Assembly: GCA_965248175.1 (NCBI GenBank)
Contig: OZ252093.1
Location: 558,001-622,000, forward strand
DNA length: 64,000 nt
Direction of reading: 5' to 3'
Source: VXPQ01 sp965248175
GTDB taxonomy: Bacteria > Bacteroidota > Rhodothermia > Rhodothermales > VXPQ01
The position numbers and the translations under genes were made by a program. The notes below the pieces were generated by a model. That model was not told the DNA's origin. It made no database searches and saw only the letters and a program-made list of their open reading frames with translations. This document shows positions 47,401 through 56,784 of this stretch, one piece after another (position 1 is the first letter of the stretch; each line of letters starts with the position of its first letter).

Positions 47401-50400
47401 TGGTCGGTGACCATGACCACGTATACGTAGACCCGTCTGGCCCACCGGACGCATCACATTCTAATTCAGTGTCGGTGTCACCCTCGTCCACCTCGTAGGG
47501 GCTGTCTTCGCATGTGACCGTTATATCAAGCTTGTCCCTGTCAGCCACCACCACATTGAACGGCGCCGAAGCGTCATCCGCGTTCGCTGCGCTCACTGTC
47601 AGCGTATACGTGTACGCCTCGATACTCTCTACCGTATCCGGTACATCAAACGTCGGAGTTTCTATGTTCGTCGCGCTAAGCCGGCGCGTATCCGGCGTAC
47701 TGCCCCGAGCCGTCCATGCGTACGCGTAGACGGGATTAGCACCTGGCGCACCTTCCCATCCTTCTTCACAAATGAGTAGTCGAAAATCTGAGCTACCTTC
47801 AAACAAGCCGATTCCAATTTGTGCTGTTCCAGGACAATAGATATCCGGCTTCTCCAGAACCGTTACGGTAACATCGGCGCTGGCGACATCAGCACCCCCG
47901 GCAGACAGCGTCACCGTGTAGTCGTAGGCCTTATCCGCATCGCTCGGCTCATCAATATCAGTCGGCACAGAAAACGTCGGCTTCAGGATAGTCGTACTGC
48001 TCAACTGACCCGTGCCCGACGTACTGCCCCGAGCCGTCCATGTGTACGTAGCACCTGACGGCTCGTTCGTCACCGAACAGTCCAGCGTAAAATCGGCTGT
48101 GCCCTCGTATACCTCGCTATCTGTGCATGTGAGCGAAGGATCCGTCGAATCCGTATCCCTAACCGTCACCGTAACCTCGGCAGTACCGTGCAACGCATTG
48201 TTTATATTGGCCGTCTGAGACGTTACCTTGTACGTATAGGTCGTATCCTGATCTATATCGCCAGGCACGGCGAACGTGGGCGTACCCGTATTGGGATCCG
48301 TCAGATTGGTGCTCGGTATCCATGACCATGTATACGTAGACCCAGGCGGTCCACTGGACGCATCACATTCCAATTCAATGTCGGCATCACCCTCGTCAAC
48401 CTCGTAGGGGCCTTTGCACACGACGCTCACCGCATTACGCACCTCTACACTAACCGGCACCGAAGCGTCATCCGCGTTCTCTGCGCTCACTGTCAGCGTG
48501 TAATAGTGGAATTCGGAGATTTCTATCGTATTCGGTACGGAAAGCGTCGGAACTTCTATGTTCGTCGCGCTAAGCCGGCGCGTATCCGGCGTACTGCCCC
48601 GAGCCGTCCATGCGTACGTGTAGACGGGATTAGCGCCCGGTGCACCTGCCCATCCTGATTCACAAATGTTTAGTGGCAAATCCGTTTCACCTTCATACGT
48701 AAGCAATGCCACCGAAAGATTTCCTTCTCCGTATTGAGGACAATAGATATCCGGCTTCTCCAGAACCGTTACGGTAATGTCGGCGGTAATGTCATCAATG
48801 CCCGAAGCCGACAGCGTCACCGTGTATTCGGACGTCTCCTTGTAATCGTCATCGCCCACCCCCCGTATATCGTCAGGAACCGAAAACGTCGGTTTCAGAA
48901 TAGTCGTACTGCTCAGATCGTTCGTATCCGATGTACTGCCGCGAGCCGCCCATGCGTACGTAGCACCAGACGGCTCGTTCGTCACCGAACAGTCCAGAGT
49001 AATATCAGCCGCACCCTCGTATACCTCGCTATCTGTGCATGTGAGCGAAGGAGCCGTCGAATCCGTGTCGAGCACCGTTACCGTGATATCGTCGGTATCA
49101 TCATCGAAATGCGGGCCTGATATCTTAATCGTATACTCGTACGTCTCGTTGCTGTCCACCGCATCGGGTACGTCAAACGTCGGAGCTTTTATGTTCGTCG
49201 CGCTAAGCCGGCGCGTATCCGGCGTACTGCCCCGCGCCGTCCACTCATACGTAGTGCTCGCTTTGGCTTCTTCCAGATCAAAACCACTGGCGGTTAAGTA
49301 AAACCCGTAACAACCCAGCGTGAAATCGTCCGCCGCTTCGTATACCTCGACATCGAAGCAAGTGACGCTGGCAGACACCGGGTTTTGCACCCATACCTTA
49401 ACCCCGGCAGTGCCGTCTTCTGCATTGTCTGCCGTAGCCGTTACGGTATACGTATACGTCGTATCCTGATCTACATCGTCAGGCACAGCGAACGTGGGCG
49501 TAGCCGTATTGTGATCCGTCAGGTTGGTGGTCGGAGACCAGGACCATGTATAGTCCGGATCGTCCCCCGGCGCACCCGACGCTGAACAATAAAGATCAAA
49601 ATCGGCATCACCCTCGTTCACCAAATAGAGGCCTCTTTCACATGTGACTGTTATGTCCGGCTTGTTCCTAATGCTCACAGTAACATCTTCCGTAACGTCA
49701 TCAATACCCGAAGCTGACAGCGTCACCGTGTATTCGTAGTCCGTGTCCGCATCTACATTGCCTGGCACTGCGAACGTCGGTTTCAGGATGGTCGTGCTGC
49801 TCAAGTCGTTCGTTGACGTGCTACCCCGTCCCACCCACGAATACGTAGCGCCCGTCGGCTCATCCGTCACCGAACAATCCAGCGTGAAATCAGCCGTAGC
49901 CTCGTACACCTCGGAATTATTGCACGTGACGACCGGTGCACTTCCTTTGAACATCAGCGCCGTATCATCCGCAGCGGCAACCGTGACCGTCACCCTTCTG
50001 CGCGCCATGCGGGGCACTCCCGAAGCCGAAGACGTCATGCTCGCTATGTAATGGTACTGCTTGCCCGAGCTGCCAGCAGGAGCCGTAAACAACGGAGACG
50101 ACAGGTCCGTCGCAGCAAGATGCGCCATGCTCGTACCCCACAGACCCTCCCACTCCCACAATATCGACGCTCCTTCCTCGTCGTAGTCCATACGAGCCGA
50201 CAGCGGATCCACCCCCTCGCAATCGAGCTGAGCCGTCTCGCCCTCTTCCACCACAACATCCAATGGACAATACACGCTCGGACGACTGCTCGATACGTAC
50301 ACCCCCACCTCAGATGACGACGAAAGGCCCGTCGCGCGGGAGGTCGCCGTCAAACGGTACCGGTAACGAAACGTCGTCTCGCCCGAATGAAATGACTCCA

Positions 50401-51349
50401 GCGTCTCGTACACAGGCGCCTCAGGAGCCACTACCGACGGGTTCGGAGCATCCTCCGGGATCAATCTCGGATTGTCCAGATAGTCCCGCGTCGTACTGCC
50501 TACCGGCTCCCACGAATACTCCAGATATTCCTCACCCGCGGCATCTGATACGTGACACTCGATCTGTCCCGTCTCCAACTCCTCCAGAAACACCGCCGAC
50601 GGACACTCCAGATAGGGAGGCGTCTGACGACCCAACCCGCCGCCCCGAACAGGCCCGGAAGGCCGATCAGGCAGGCCGGGCGCTTCCGGGAAAAGAAGGC
50701 CCGGACCGCCTTCGTCTTCGGGGCCGCCCCCGAAAGGCTCGAATGACGGCGGCATCTTATCTCCTGCAACGCATCCTTCCCGAAACCCCTCAAGCGCCCC
50801 AAACGAATCGCAGGCCTCCAGCAAACCCGGCGACTTGCTCCTGTCCCGAACAATATCCCCGGGAAAATCCCCCACAGAGACCGTCACCGTCGCCGTCTCG
50901 TGCACGCCCACAGACATCGCCGTCAGGCGGTACACGTATTCCCCGCCTGCCTCCGACAAGGGAGCAGTGAATAGCGGCGAACGCTCGTTCGCATCGCTCA
51001 AAAGACGGAGCCCGTCGCCCGAGAGAGACTCCCACTCGTAGCGAACGCCCTCCTCGGGTACCGCTGTCGCAGAGCACGAAAACAGAACGGATTCCCCTGC
51101 TTCAACATAAAGACGAGGTGGACAAGACAAGGAAAACGACTCACCCGAAACGCCGCCGTCCTTCACAGGAAACCCGCCTTCTTCAATCACCTGACCCTGC
51201 GCCGAAGATGCACATGCCAGCAACGCGGCGGCAAGCACACACGCCATACGCCCGGCTATGGCGCCGGAGCGGCATATATGCCCCGAACGCACACCGGATT
51301 TCCCCGCCGTGTTTACCGTTCCAATCCACCGAAGAGAAGCGCCGTGCAT
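41429..51349 (-). CDS. Giant secreted protein with about 26 Ig/PKD-like repeats
   Basis: The protein is about 3306 aa from the ATG at 51349 (TTG 51388 is an alternative). A signal segment (MACVLAAALLACASSAQG) precedes some 26 modules of 90-110 residues, each with V-x-C, YEG-(S/A)-x-DF-x-LDC, a central W, PTF-x-VP and YEYLLTVSAENA-like strands; the two cysteines could form a disulfide. Modules 4-15 alternate as a three-module super-repeat, modules 16-26 are near-identical single copies. Then come a putative-Ig (He_PIG-like) domain, beta-sandwich regions, and a C-terminal part with VLQPGEKGLVRYGL that resembles a pilus-chaperone-like fold. No canonical T9SS tail is seen. Likely a surface adhesin or stalk. 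Confidence 0.8.
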   Translation of the reverse strand: MHGASLRWIGTVNTAGKSGVRSGHICRSGAIAGRMACVLAAALLACASSAQGQVIEEGGFPVKDGGVSGESFSLSCPPRLYVEAGESVLFSCSATAVPEEGVRYEWESLSGDGLRLLSDANERSPLFTAPLSEAGGEYVYRLTAMSVGVHETATVTVSVGDFPGDIVRDRSKSPGLLEACDSFGALEGFREGCVAGDKMPPSFEPFGGGPEDEGGPGLLFPEAPGLPDRPSGPVRGGGLGRQTPPYLECPSAVFLEELETGQIECHVSDAAGEEYLEYSWEPVGSTTRDYLDNPRLIPEDAPNPSVVAPEAPVYETLESFHSGETTFRYRYRLTATSRATGLSSSSEVGVYVSSSRPSVYCPLDVVVEEGETAQLDCEGVDPLSARMDYDEEGASILWEWEGLWGTSMAHLAATDLSSPLFTAPAGSSGKQYHYIASMTSSASGVPRMARRRVTVTVAAADDTALMFKGSAPVVTCNNSEVYEATADFTLDCSVTDEPTGATYSWVGRGSTSTNDLSSTTILKPTFAVPGNVDADTDYEYTVTLSASGIDDVTEDVTVSIRNKPDITVTCERGLYLVNEGDADFDLYCSASGAPGDDPDYTWSWSPTTNLTDHNTATPTFAVPDDVDQDTTYTYTVTATADNAEDGTAGVKVWVQNPVSASVTCFDVEVYEAADDFTLGCYGFYLTASGFDLEEAKASTTYEWTARGSTPDTRRLSATNIKAPTFDVPDAVDSNETYEYTIKISGPHFDDDTDDITVTVLDTDSTAPSLTCTDSEVYEGAADITLDCSVTNEPSGATYAWAARGSTSDTNDLSSTTILKPTFSVPDDIRGVGDDDYKETSEYTVTLSASGIDDITADITVTVLEKPDIYCPQYGEGNLSVALLTYEGETDLPLNICESGWAGAPGANPVYTYAWTARGSTPDTRRLSATNIEVPTLSVPNTIEISEFHYYTLTVSAENADDASVPVSVEVRNAVSVVCKGPYEVDEGDADIELECDASSGPPGSTYTWSWIPSTNLTDPNTGTPTFAVPGDIDQDTTYTYKVTSQTANINNALHGTAEVTVTVRDTDSTDPSLTCTDSEVYEGTADFTLDCSVTNEPSGATYTWTARGSTSGTGQLSSTTILKPTFSVPTDIDEPSDADKAYDYTVTLSAGGADVASADVTVTVLEKPDIYCPGTAQIGIGLFEGSSDFRLLICEEGWEGAPGANPVYAYAWTARGSTPDTRRLSATNIETPTFDVPDTVESIEAYTYTLTVSAANADDASAPFNVVVADRDKLDITVTCEDSPYEVDEGDTDTELECDASGGPDGSTYTWSWSPTTNLTDHNTDMPTFAVPDDVDQDTTWTYTVTASADNAEDGTAEVTVTVRDTDSTDPVVTCSDSEVYEGSADFTLDCSVTNEPPGATYSWTGTDIANRLSSTTILKSTFYVPGVNADTDYDYTVTMSADGMDDVVEDVTVTVLSKPSITARCLGNRYEVNEGSENFVMSCVATGAPGENPEYTYAWTVRGDTPVTALALLSRRDIDAPTFYVPGEVESDQIYQYLVTVSAENAVPGLVEVTVTVKDTDSADPSLTCTDSEVYEGATDFTLDCSVTNEPTGATYAWTGTDIANRLSGTTILKPTFDVPDNVDADTDYDYTVTLSASGIDDVTEDVTVTVLNKKPLTLICGPPAPVYEGAADFDLDCSASGAPQGSQYDYVWTGRGSTVVPGQLSSTTIAKPTFDVPEEVPSDTDYEYTLTVSAENAEDAAQEVTVTVLNKKALDVVCATPSPVYEGSEDFALDCAATGAPAGSDYTYVWTGRGTTSNTDLLVSATDGPTPTFDVPEEVDEDKTYEYLLTVSAENAIDATAEVAVKVLKLGSIALVCASPPLVYEGSEDFALDCSISGDTGDTDYTYEWTARGATANTDLLSATDSSTPTFAVPDQLEATTTYEYLLTARAENAEDATAEVAVTVLNRGTLAVACAPPPLVYEGSEDFALDCTASGAPVGSDYVYVWTGRGSTVNTDLLTSGTDGPTPTFDVPDALDRATTYEYLLTARAENAESGSAAVTVTVLNRGALSVVCVDPPSVYEGSTNFDLDCSVSGAPVGSEYVYVWTGRGSTVNTDLLTSGTDGPTPTFAVPDALDATTTYEYLFTASAENAESGSTEVTVTVLNRGTLAVACAPPPLVYEGAEDFTLDCSASGAPVGSDYEYVWTARGATANTDLLIAGTDGPTPTFDVPDALDATTTYEYLLTASAENAESSSAAVTVTVLNRGALSVVCVDPPSVYEGSADFDLDCSASGAPVGSAYEYAWTAQGSTVNTDLLIAGMDGPTPTFDVPDQLDATTTYEYLLTVSAENAESGSAAVTVTVLNRGALSVVCVDPPSVYEGSEDITLDCTASGAPGGSDYTYAWTARGSTANTAQLSATDIPSPTFYVPDEVDETTTYEYLLTVSADNAESGSAEVTVTVLNRGALSVVCASPASVYEGSEDITLDCTASGAPAGSEYDYVWTAQGDTANTLQLSATDISSPTFYVPDEVDETTTYEYLLTASAENMEDGAAEVTVTVLNRGALRVVCMDPGSVYEGSEDITLDCTASGTPAGSGYAYVWTAQGDTQNTLQLSATDISSPTFYVPDAVDETTDYEYLLTVSVENAEDRAAEVVVTVLNKETLAVVCTDPGSVYEGSEDFAFDCTASGAPAGPEYTYVWTARDSTANTDLLSRANISSPTFYVPDDVDSTTTYKYLLTASADNAEDASAEVMVTVLDGAPLALDDAIAGRVYIFTVGEVIEDILLPEATGGLSPYTYTLEPVLPRGLRLKVDDDTTRTISGTPLEVSPRTEYTWQVTDANAETAQITFSIEVVPAEEPTSVPVAETSSELPEPLSLGVTVSASSLRFGVQSAETQVSLDPMTDQISTRVSGPYHAGRMTLSPGGSEALDENGEMDLSIELASPVMLRREGGIEATSIVLAPQWSLAESCEQLSSQAVGGLYTEVTLSEDACRLLRFGGELDLTGVLSGQYTGSLDIILSSGESEETHSVEVDVTVIPAQRVITIGPGGVRFSTSREIPVGLTEEQNLSIYPDVAFLTDEKPNGVFELSNPSLIPLEISVSARFGYTEATENGREVVVEDASGSHLGDLSKVVDIHPGVLVLQPGEKGLVRYGLQEGALAAMAEKGYATFFDVVSEPRQYVRTDQMPEEVTGDRTARVTMRVPGVYVPGEGASQLRATLLSISFVGPMSTTFLLETADHPFAGEVVVYDGDGRELGRRETLVYTRSRVRIPLDRMPEEGTVFLRFSPRGSGRVPEPASVEWDAPRRDIGAAEDKDRTRPPETLARKP

Positions 51350-51583
51350 GAGAGGGGGAAATGCACCTGGTGGGTACTGGAGGTACAACTACAGCGACGA
51401 TGAAGGTATGCACCTTATACGGTATTTGTGATTCAATTATACCTGACGGGAACGTAAATATCAATTCTACCGGGCGGTGCAGGATGTGCAATCAGCCGTC
51501 GATGCCTGCGTGGATAAATACGCGCTCCGGAATTCGGAAGGGTGATCCGGTTGCCTATAAGGGGCAGTGAGCCAGCGCAGCGG

Positions 51584-51601
51584 ATGTTTGCGCGCAAACA
51601 T
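51584..51601. promoter_or_regulatory. Perfect 18-bp palindrome upstream of the giant gene
   Basis: ATGTTTGCGCGCAAACAT is fully self-complementary. It lies between the small antitoxin-like gene and the start of the giant gene, about 235 bp before the latter. A second palindrome, GGGGTATACCCC, is at 51626-51637. Neither is followed by T residues; operator use is an inference. Confidence 0.45.
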
Positions 51602-51686
51602 TGAGGGTGCTTCCGATCCTTATAAGGGGTATACCCCGCTCGTTCGCAAAGCCAGGATTACTTCACATTAATTGTTTAGTGCCAAT

Positions 51687-51893
51687 TTACTGTCGTTTTA
51701 CATCCTCCCCGTACATCTCCGGATCCGGCTCGATCGTAACGACCTTGCCTTCCCGCATAACCACTACGCCCGTGCCGTGCTGATGCGCAACCCGGTGCGC
51801 GCGCCGGGCAGCCCGGTACAAAGCGGCAAGAACACCCTGCGTATCCTTGTTGTCAAACTCGGGAACGGGGATATGTTGTTTTCTTTCGTTCAC
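51687..51893 (-). CDS. Small protein coupled to zeta-toxin-like kinase; putative antitoxin
   Basis: The 68-aa product starts at a GTG that overlaps the stop codon of the kinase gene (GTGA), so it is translationally coupled. It is rich in helix-forming residues (GVLAALYRAARRAHRVAHQHGTGVVVMREGKVV) and ends PDPEMYGEDVKRQ. Small proteins of this type commonly sit beside zeta/AAA_33-type kinases. An antitoxin or partner role is an inference from the coupling; gene order kinase first is the reverse of epsilon-zeta systems. Confidence 0.6.
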   Translation of the reverse strand: MNERKQHIPVPEFDNKDTQGVLAALYRAARRAHRVAHQHGTGVVVMREGKVVTIEPDPEMYGEDVKRQ

Positions 51894-52414
51894 AGGGTTT
51901 CTCCTTGATCAATCAGTGCAGGTGCATCGCCACTATTGTCAAACCACTGCCAGAAATCAACGATGGGACGATAGACGCCCTTAAAGTTCTCCAAACTGCG
52001 GGCAAAACGGCGACGAATGACATCCGAAGGAATATCGTGGCCGCCCTGACGAACGCGCAACGCAACGCGTTCGAGCGCCTCCTCCGGTGTCGCGAGCGAC
52101 AGAAACACCAGCCTGACCGTGTAGCCATCGGTGCGCCATTGCCGGATCCTCCTAACATACCCACGACCGGATAGCGTGGTTTCGAAGGCAAAACTTTCTT
52201 GTCGCCAGGCATGGCGGTCGATTTCCTCCAGCATCAGGCGGCCGGCGCGAACCTGGGCAATATCGGGCTGAAAAGGGGACAGACCCGCCGCGATCATGTC
52301 CGCATTGATAAAAACGGGGCATCCGCCTTCACGGGGTAGATACTCCTTTGCAAACGTCGTTTTTTCGGCCCCATTGGGCCCGGCGACGATAATGATCTTC
52401 CTGTCGGCGTTCAT
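51890..52414 (-). CDS. Zeta-toxin-like P-loop kinase with altered Walker A motif
   Basis: The 174-aa product (ATG 52414) has the zeta/AAA_33 pattern: IIIVAGPNGAEKTTFAKEYLP, FINADMIAAGLSPFQP with the putative catalytic aspartate, AFETTLSGRGY, and VRLVFLSLATPEEALERV-type core strand. Zeta toxins phosphorylate UDP-N-acetylglucosamine and stop cell wall synthesis. Here the Walker A reads GPNGAEKTT: the invariant glycine before the lysine is glutamate (codon GAA at 52366-52364), one base change from GGA. ATP binding is probably lost or weakened. It overlaps the small partner gene by 4 nt. Confidence 0.8.
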   Translation of the reverse strand: MNADRKIIIVAGPNGAEKTTFAKEYLPREGGCPVFINADMIAAGLSPFQPDIAQVRAGRLMLEEIDRHAWRQESFAFETTLSGRGYVRRIRQWRTDGYTVRLVFLSLATPEEALERVALRVRQGGHDIPSDVIRRRFARSLENFKGVYRPIVDFWQWFDNSGDAPALIDQGETL

Positions 52415-52612
52415 GGCTTCGTATCCCCAATCCTTAAGGGTTCCTCCCATGCCTCGTGGGGACATTCCTTCGTCTAAATGTACCAAATAAATGCCCGCAG
52501 GGACATTTTCTGCGTCATTTCGCACCGACCCGCAGCCAGCACAATTCCTCCCCCCTGAAATTTTTCCATCCCCACCAGGTTACACGTCCCCATCCAGCGT
52601 GTCTATACGCGC

Positions 52613-53131
52613 ATGAGGACGCCCCTTTACATCATTGCCCCGCTGGCGCGCACGACCCTGCACTCGTTCGCCGTCCGGTCGCTACGGTCGGCGCTGCCCC
52701 TCGCCGCCCTGCTAACGCTTGCCGTCGCAACGCCCGCCGCCGGACAGATGGTTGCCGACACCACGTTCAGTTGGCGGGGATACCGCAACGTTTCGACCTG
52801 CCGCGTGCGCATTTACCGCTCGGCGCCAAAGGCCGCGCGCCCCATGACCGTGATCCTCGACGAACTCGCCGAGAACCGGGGCCGCTCCACGCTCGATGAT
52901 GCGCCGCACCTTGCAGAAATGCTGTCGCGAAGTTTCCCTGTACGACCGGACTCGGCCTTCTGGATTTTCCGCTGGGGATCGTTCAGTTTCGCCGGGGCAA
53001 CGCCGGGGAAAAAGGAAATCTACCTCAGGGCTACGTTCCGTCGAGGCAAAAGCGGAGCGCTGGGACCGCCTTCCTGGCGCGTTATCGACCGGGCCACCGT
53101 ATTCGAGTACACGGACCGGGCCTACCGATGA
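52613..53131 (+). CDS. Secreted hypothetical protein
   Basis: The 172-aa product has an N-terminal hydrophobic signal (LPLAALLTLAVATPAAGQ, about residues 28-46) and a mature part of about 125 residues with no recognised family; WRGYRNVSTCRVRIYR and FPVRPDSAFWIFRWGSFSF are the main conserved-looking stretches, consistent with a small beta-rich domain. The start is uncertain, since several in-frame ATG codons precede the signal. It is divergent from the kinase-antitoxin pair and convergent with pdxH. No function is proposed. Confidence 0.6.
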   Translation: MRTPLYIIAPLARTTLHSFAVRSLRSALPLAALLTLAVATPAAGQMVADTTFSWRGYRNVSTCRVRIYRSAPKAARPMTVILDELAENRGRSTLDDAPHLAEMLSRSFPVRPDSAFWIFRWGSFSFAGATPGKKEIYLRATFRRGKSGALGPPSWRVIDRATVFEYTDRAYR

Positions 53132-53211
53132 AAATGGCCCTGACTTTGTGCAAAAGCCACCTCATCAACCGTCATCCTAATGGCCAGACACCAACCCGGC
53201 AGGTTACTCCC

Positions 53212-53853
53212 TCACGGCCCCAGCCGCTCCACCTTCCACGCACCCGCTTCGTCGAGCCGGTACGCCAGGCGGTCGTGCAGGCGATTCGGGCGGCCTTGCC
53301 AGAACTCCAGCGCGTGAGGCCGCAGGAGATACCCGCCCCACTCTTCGGGGCAGGGTACGTCGCGCCCTTCGTATTTCTTCCGCAACGCCTCCACTGCAGC
53401 CAGCAGGGTTGCCCGGTCTGCAAGAGGACGACTCTGCGCGGAAGCCACTGCCGCCAACTGACTCTCTCGCGGCCTCGATGCGAAATACGCCTCCGAAGTA
53501 GCCCGGTCCGTGCGCTCCGCCCGCCCCTCGACACGCACCTGCCGGTCCAGTTCGTCCCACCAGAACGTCAACGACGCCCACGGGTTCGCCTCCAGGTCGC
53601 GCGCCTTGCGGCTGCCGTAATTCGTGTAGAATACAAAACCCTGCCGGTCGAACCCTTTCAGAAGTACAATGCGCCCGGAAGGACGGCCCTGGGCATCGAC
53701 CGTGCTGAGCGACATTGCGTTCGGATCGCGGCTCTTTACGTGCGCGGCCTGCACCGCCTCCTCAAACCATACCCTGAACAACGCCATCGGATCGTTACCG
53801 ACCGCATCGAAGCCGTCCCCGCGATATTCGCGTCTCAGCCCACTGACATCCAT
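53212..53853 (-). CDS. pdxH: Pyridoxamine 5'-phosphate oxidase
   Basis: The 213-aa enzyme oxidises pyridoxine or pyridoxamine 5'-phosphate to pyridoxal 5'-phosphate with FMN. Family motifs are present: RREYRGDGFD at the N-terminus, SLSTVDAQGRPSGRIVLLKGFD (residues about 48-69), FVFYTNYGSRKARDLEANPWASL split in that region, substrate-binding SRPRESQLAAVAS, and the C-terminal signature EFWQGRPNRLHDR. Length is normal. PLP would serve enzymes such as the decarboxylase at 10774. It is a single gene, convergent with the secreted hypothetical protein. Confidence 0.95.
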   Translation of the reverse strand: MDVSGLRREYRGDGFDAVGNDPMALFRVWFEEAVQAAHVKSRDPNAMSLSTVDAQGRPSGRIVLLKGFDRQGFVFYTNYGSRKARDLEANPWASLTFWWDELDRQVRVEGRAERTDRATSEAYFASRPRESQLAAVASAQSRPLADRATLLAAVEALRKKYEGRDVPCPEEWGGYLLRPHALEFWQGRPNRLHDRLAYRLDEAGAWKVERLGP

Positions 53854-54078
53854 TTTTCCGAATCTTGTATGGTTGGACGTGCAAACCCGGATCCCTATCC
53901 GCCCCGAACGTTAAAGCACACAGCATTGAACGACCGGCCGGGAAATAGGAGCCCACACCGTTTGCAATAGGCACGAATGTATGCGCGGCGCCTCGAAATG
54001 AACGGCGCGGCCCCGTTTCCCCCGATCATCTGCGTACCGTATCTACACCACGCACTCCCATAGTGCACGCTACGTCCG

Positions 54079-54942
54079 ATGCGTCTTCCCTTTTTGCTGG
54101 CACGCCGCTTCGTCGCGGGAGAATCATTCCAGGAAGCGCTCCCCGTTATTCGCGCCCTGAACCACAAGGGCCTGAGCGTCACCCTCGACCTGCTGGGCGA
54201 ACACGTCACAAAACGCAAGGTCGCTGAGACGAGCCGGGACGCCTACATACGTCTCGTCCGCATCATTGCCAAGGAACGCGACCGGCGCGCCATGCAGGCC
54301 GGCATATCCATCAAACTCTCGATGATCGGGCAGAAAATCGACGAAGACTACTGCCTGCAAAACCTGCACCTGCTGCTTGCGGCGGCAAAAGAGTGCAATG
54401 TGTTCATCCGCCTCGACATGGAAGGCAGCGACTCGACGGCCTCCACAATATCTCTCTTTGAAGAAACCTTCCCTGAATACCCCGATCACGTGGGGATCGT
54501 GCTGCAAGCGTACCTGAAGCGCACGGAACGCGACGTGGAACGCATGTGCGCGCTGAAGGCGCAGGTCCGGCTGTGCAAGGGGGCCTACAAGGAACCTTCG
54601 GAGATCGCCTGGCACAATATGGACATCATCCGCGAGCACTTCATGGCCTGTGCACAGGAACTCATCGCACACGGGCGGTATCCCGGCATTGCCACGCACG
54701 ACGACCGGCTGATTTCCGCCACGAAAATCTTTGTCGCGAATCGCGGCATAGACCGGGACCGGTTCGAATTTCAGATGCTCTACGGCATACGCCCGCAAAC
54801 CCAGGAACAGATCGTAAACGAGGGGTACGGCATGAGGGTCTACGTACCCTTCGGTACGCAATGGGCGCCGTATTTCGCCCGACGGCTGCGCGAACGGAAA
54901 GAGAACGTGTGGTTCGTGCTGCGGAATCTTGTCCGCACATAG
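54079..54942 (+). CDS. Proline dehydrogenase (monofunctional)
   Basis: The 287-aa protein matches the FAD-binding TIM-barrel of monofunctional proline dehydrogenases: ARRFVAGESFQEA, SVTLDLLGEHV (residues about 33-43), SIKLSMIGQ, VFIRLDMEGSD, QAYLKRTERDVE, VRLCKGAYKEP and YVPFGTQWAPYFARRLRER, which carries the substrate-binding arginine pair. It oxidises L-proline to pyrroline-5-carboxylate and passes electrons to the quinone pool. The N-terminus is a little shorter than usual. No P5C dehydrogenase is in the window. It stands alone and is convergent with the LysM lipoprotein gene. Confidence 0.92.
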   Translation: MRLPFLLARRFVAGESFQEALPVIRALNHKGLSVTLDLLGEHVTKRKVAETSRDAYIRLVRIIAKERDRRAMQAGISIKLSMIGQKIDEDYCLQNLHLLLAAAKECNVFIRLDMEGSDSTASTISLFEETFPEYPDHVGIVLQAYLKRTERDVERMCALKAQVRLCKGAYKEPSEIAWHNMDIIREHFMACAQELIAHGRYPGIATHDDRLISATKIFVANRGIDRDRFEFQMLYGIRPQTQEQIVNEGYGMRVYVPFGTQWAPYFARRLRERKENVWFVLRNLVRT

Positions 54943-54987
54943 AAATGCAGGGCGCACGGGTGCGCGTATCCGCTTCGCCGGTCCCGA

Positions 54988-55720
54988 TCAGCGGACCCGC
55001 AGCCGCTGCCCCGACTTGACCGTGTCGGACGTCAACCCGTTCATGGCCCTGATCTGGTCGATGCGCACGCCGTATGTCCGGGAGATGATCCAAAGACTTT
55101 CACCCCGCGTCACGGTGTGATACACTGCTCCTTCCGCACCGCCTCCAGGCGAAGCGCCCTCTCCGAACGACCCGTTCCCGCCATCCGGCAACGCGCCTGA
55201 GGCGCCGCCCTGCGCATCCCCGGAAGCTTCTGCAAGACCCGTCGGTTTCTCCTCCGTCGAGGTGAGTTCGTTCGAGACGGATACCACACCCGGCACGCGC
55301 GCCGCCACCGCGGCAGCGCGCTCGCGCTGCGCCCAGGTAGCCACATGACCGCGCAGGATAACATGTCCGGCTACCGCCTCCGGGTCGAACCGATGCGCAC
55401 GCAGATCGCGCGTATCGACGAGCGCCAGTTGCACCTTTGCGGCCAGCGAAGCATCGCTTATTTTCCCGGAGACCGACCGGCTTTCGTCCGCATAACGGTC
55501 TGTCGAAGACGTTCCCGTAGCGCCATCGGCGCTCGCATCCATCGTCGTTCCGGGCGTCTCGCCCGCGCCAGCAGCCTCTTCAACCCCGGATGCCGGCGCA
55601 AGCGCCTCTTCCTCAGGCGTCGGATTGCTTGTGCAGCCGGACGAAAACAGCAAACCGCAGCACAGCGCACCGAGAACGAGCCTTCCCGGCGCTAAATAAT
55701 CCGGTCTTGCCCAGAACATC

Positions 55721-55728
<8 letters not shown>
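54988..55728 (-). CDS. Lipoprotein with BON and LysM domains
   Basis: The 246-aa product (ATG 55728, overlapping the trxB stop by 8 nt) has a lipoprotein signal (LLFSSGC), a low-complexity Ala/Gly/Glu linker, a BON domain (SDASLAAKVQLALVDTRDL to VVSVSNELT, residues about 92-157), another linker, and a C-terminal LysM domain (YHTVTRGESLWIISRTYGVRIDQIRAMNGL, about 200-245). BON binds phospholipid or envelope ligands and LysM binds peptidoglycan, so it would link membrane and cell wall. It is the last gene of the purL-trxA-trxB run on the minus strand. Confidence 0.88.
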
Positions 55729-56734
<1,006 letters not shown>

Positions 56735-56784
56735 GGGAAAAGAGTGATCGGGGCGATCAGGAAAAGGAAAAAGGCGCAGGGCTG

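Noticed and set aside
29845..51349. CRISPR array as explanation for the regular repeats
   Set aside because: The repeat units are long coding modules (126 bp and about 290 bp) without spacers; no cas genes are present.
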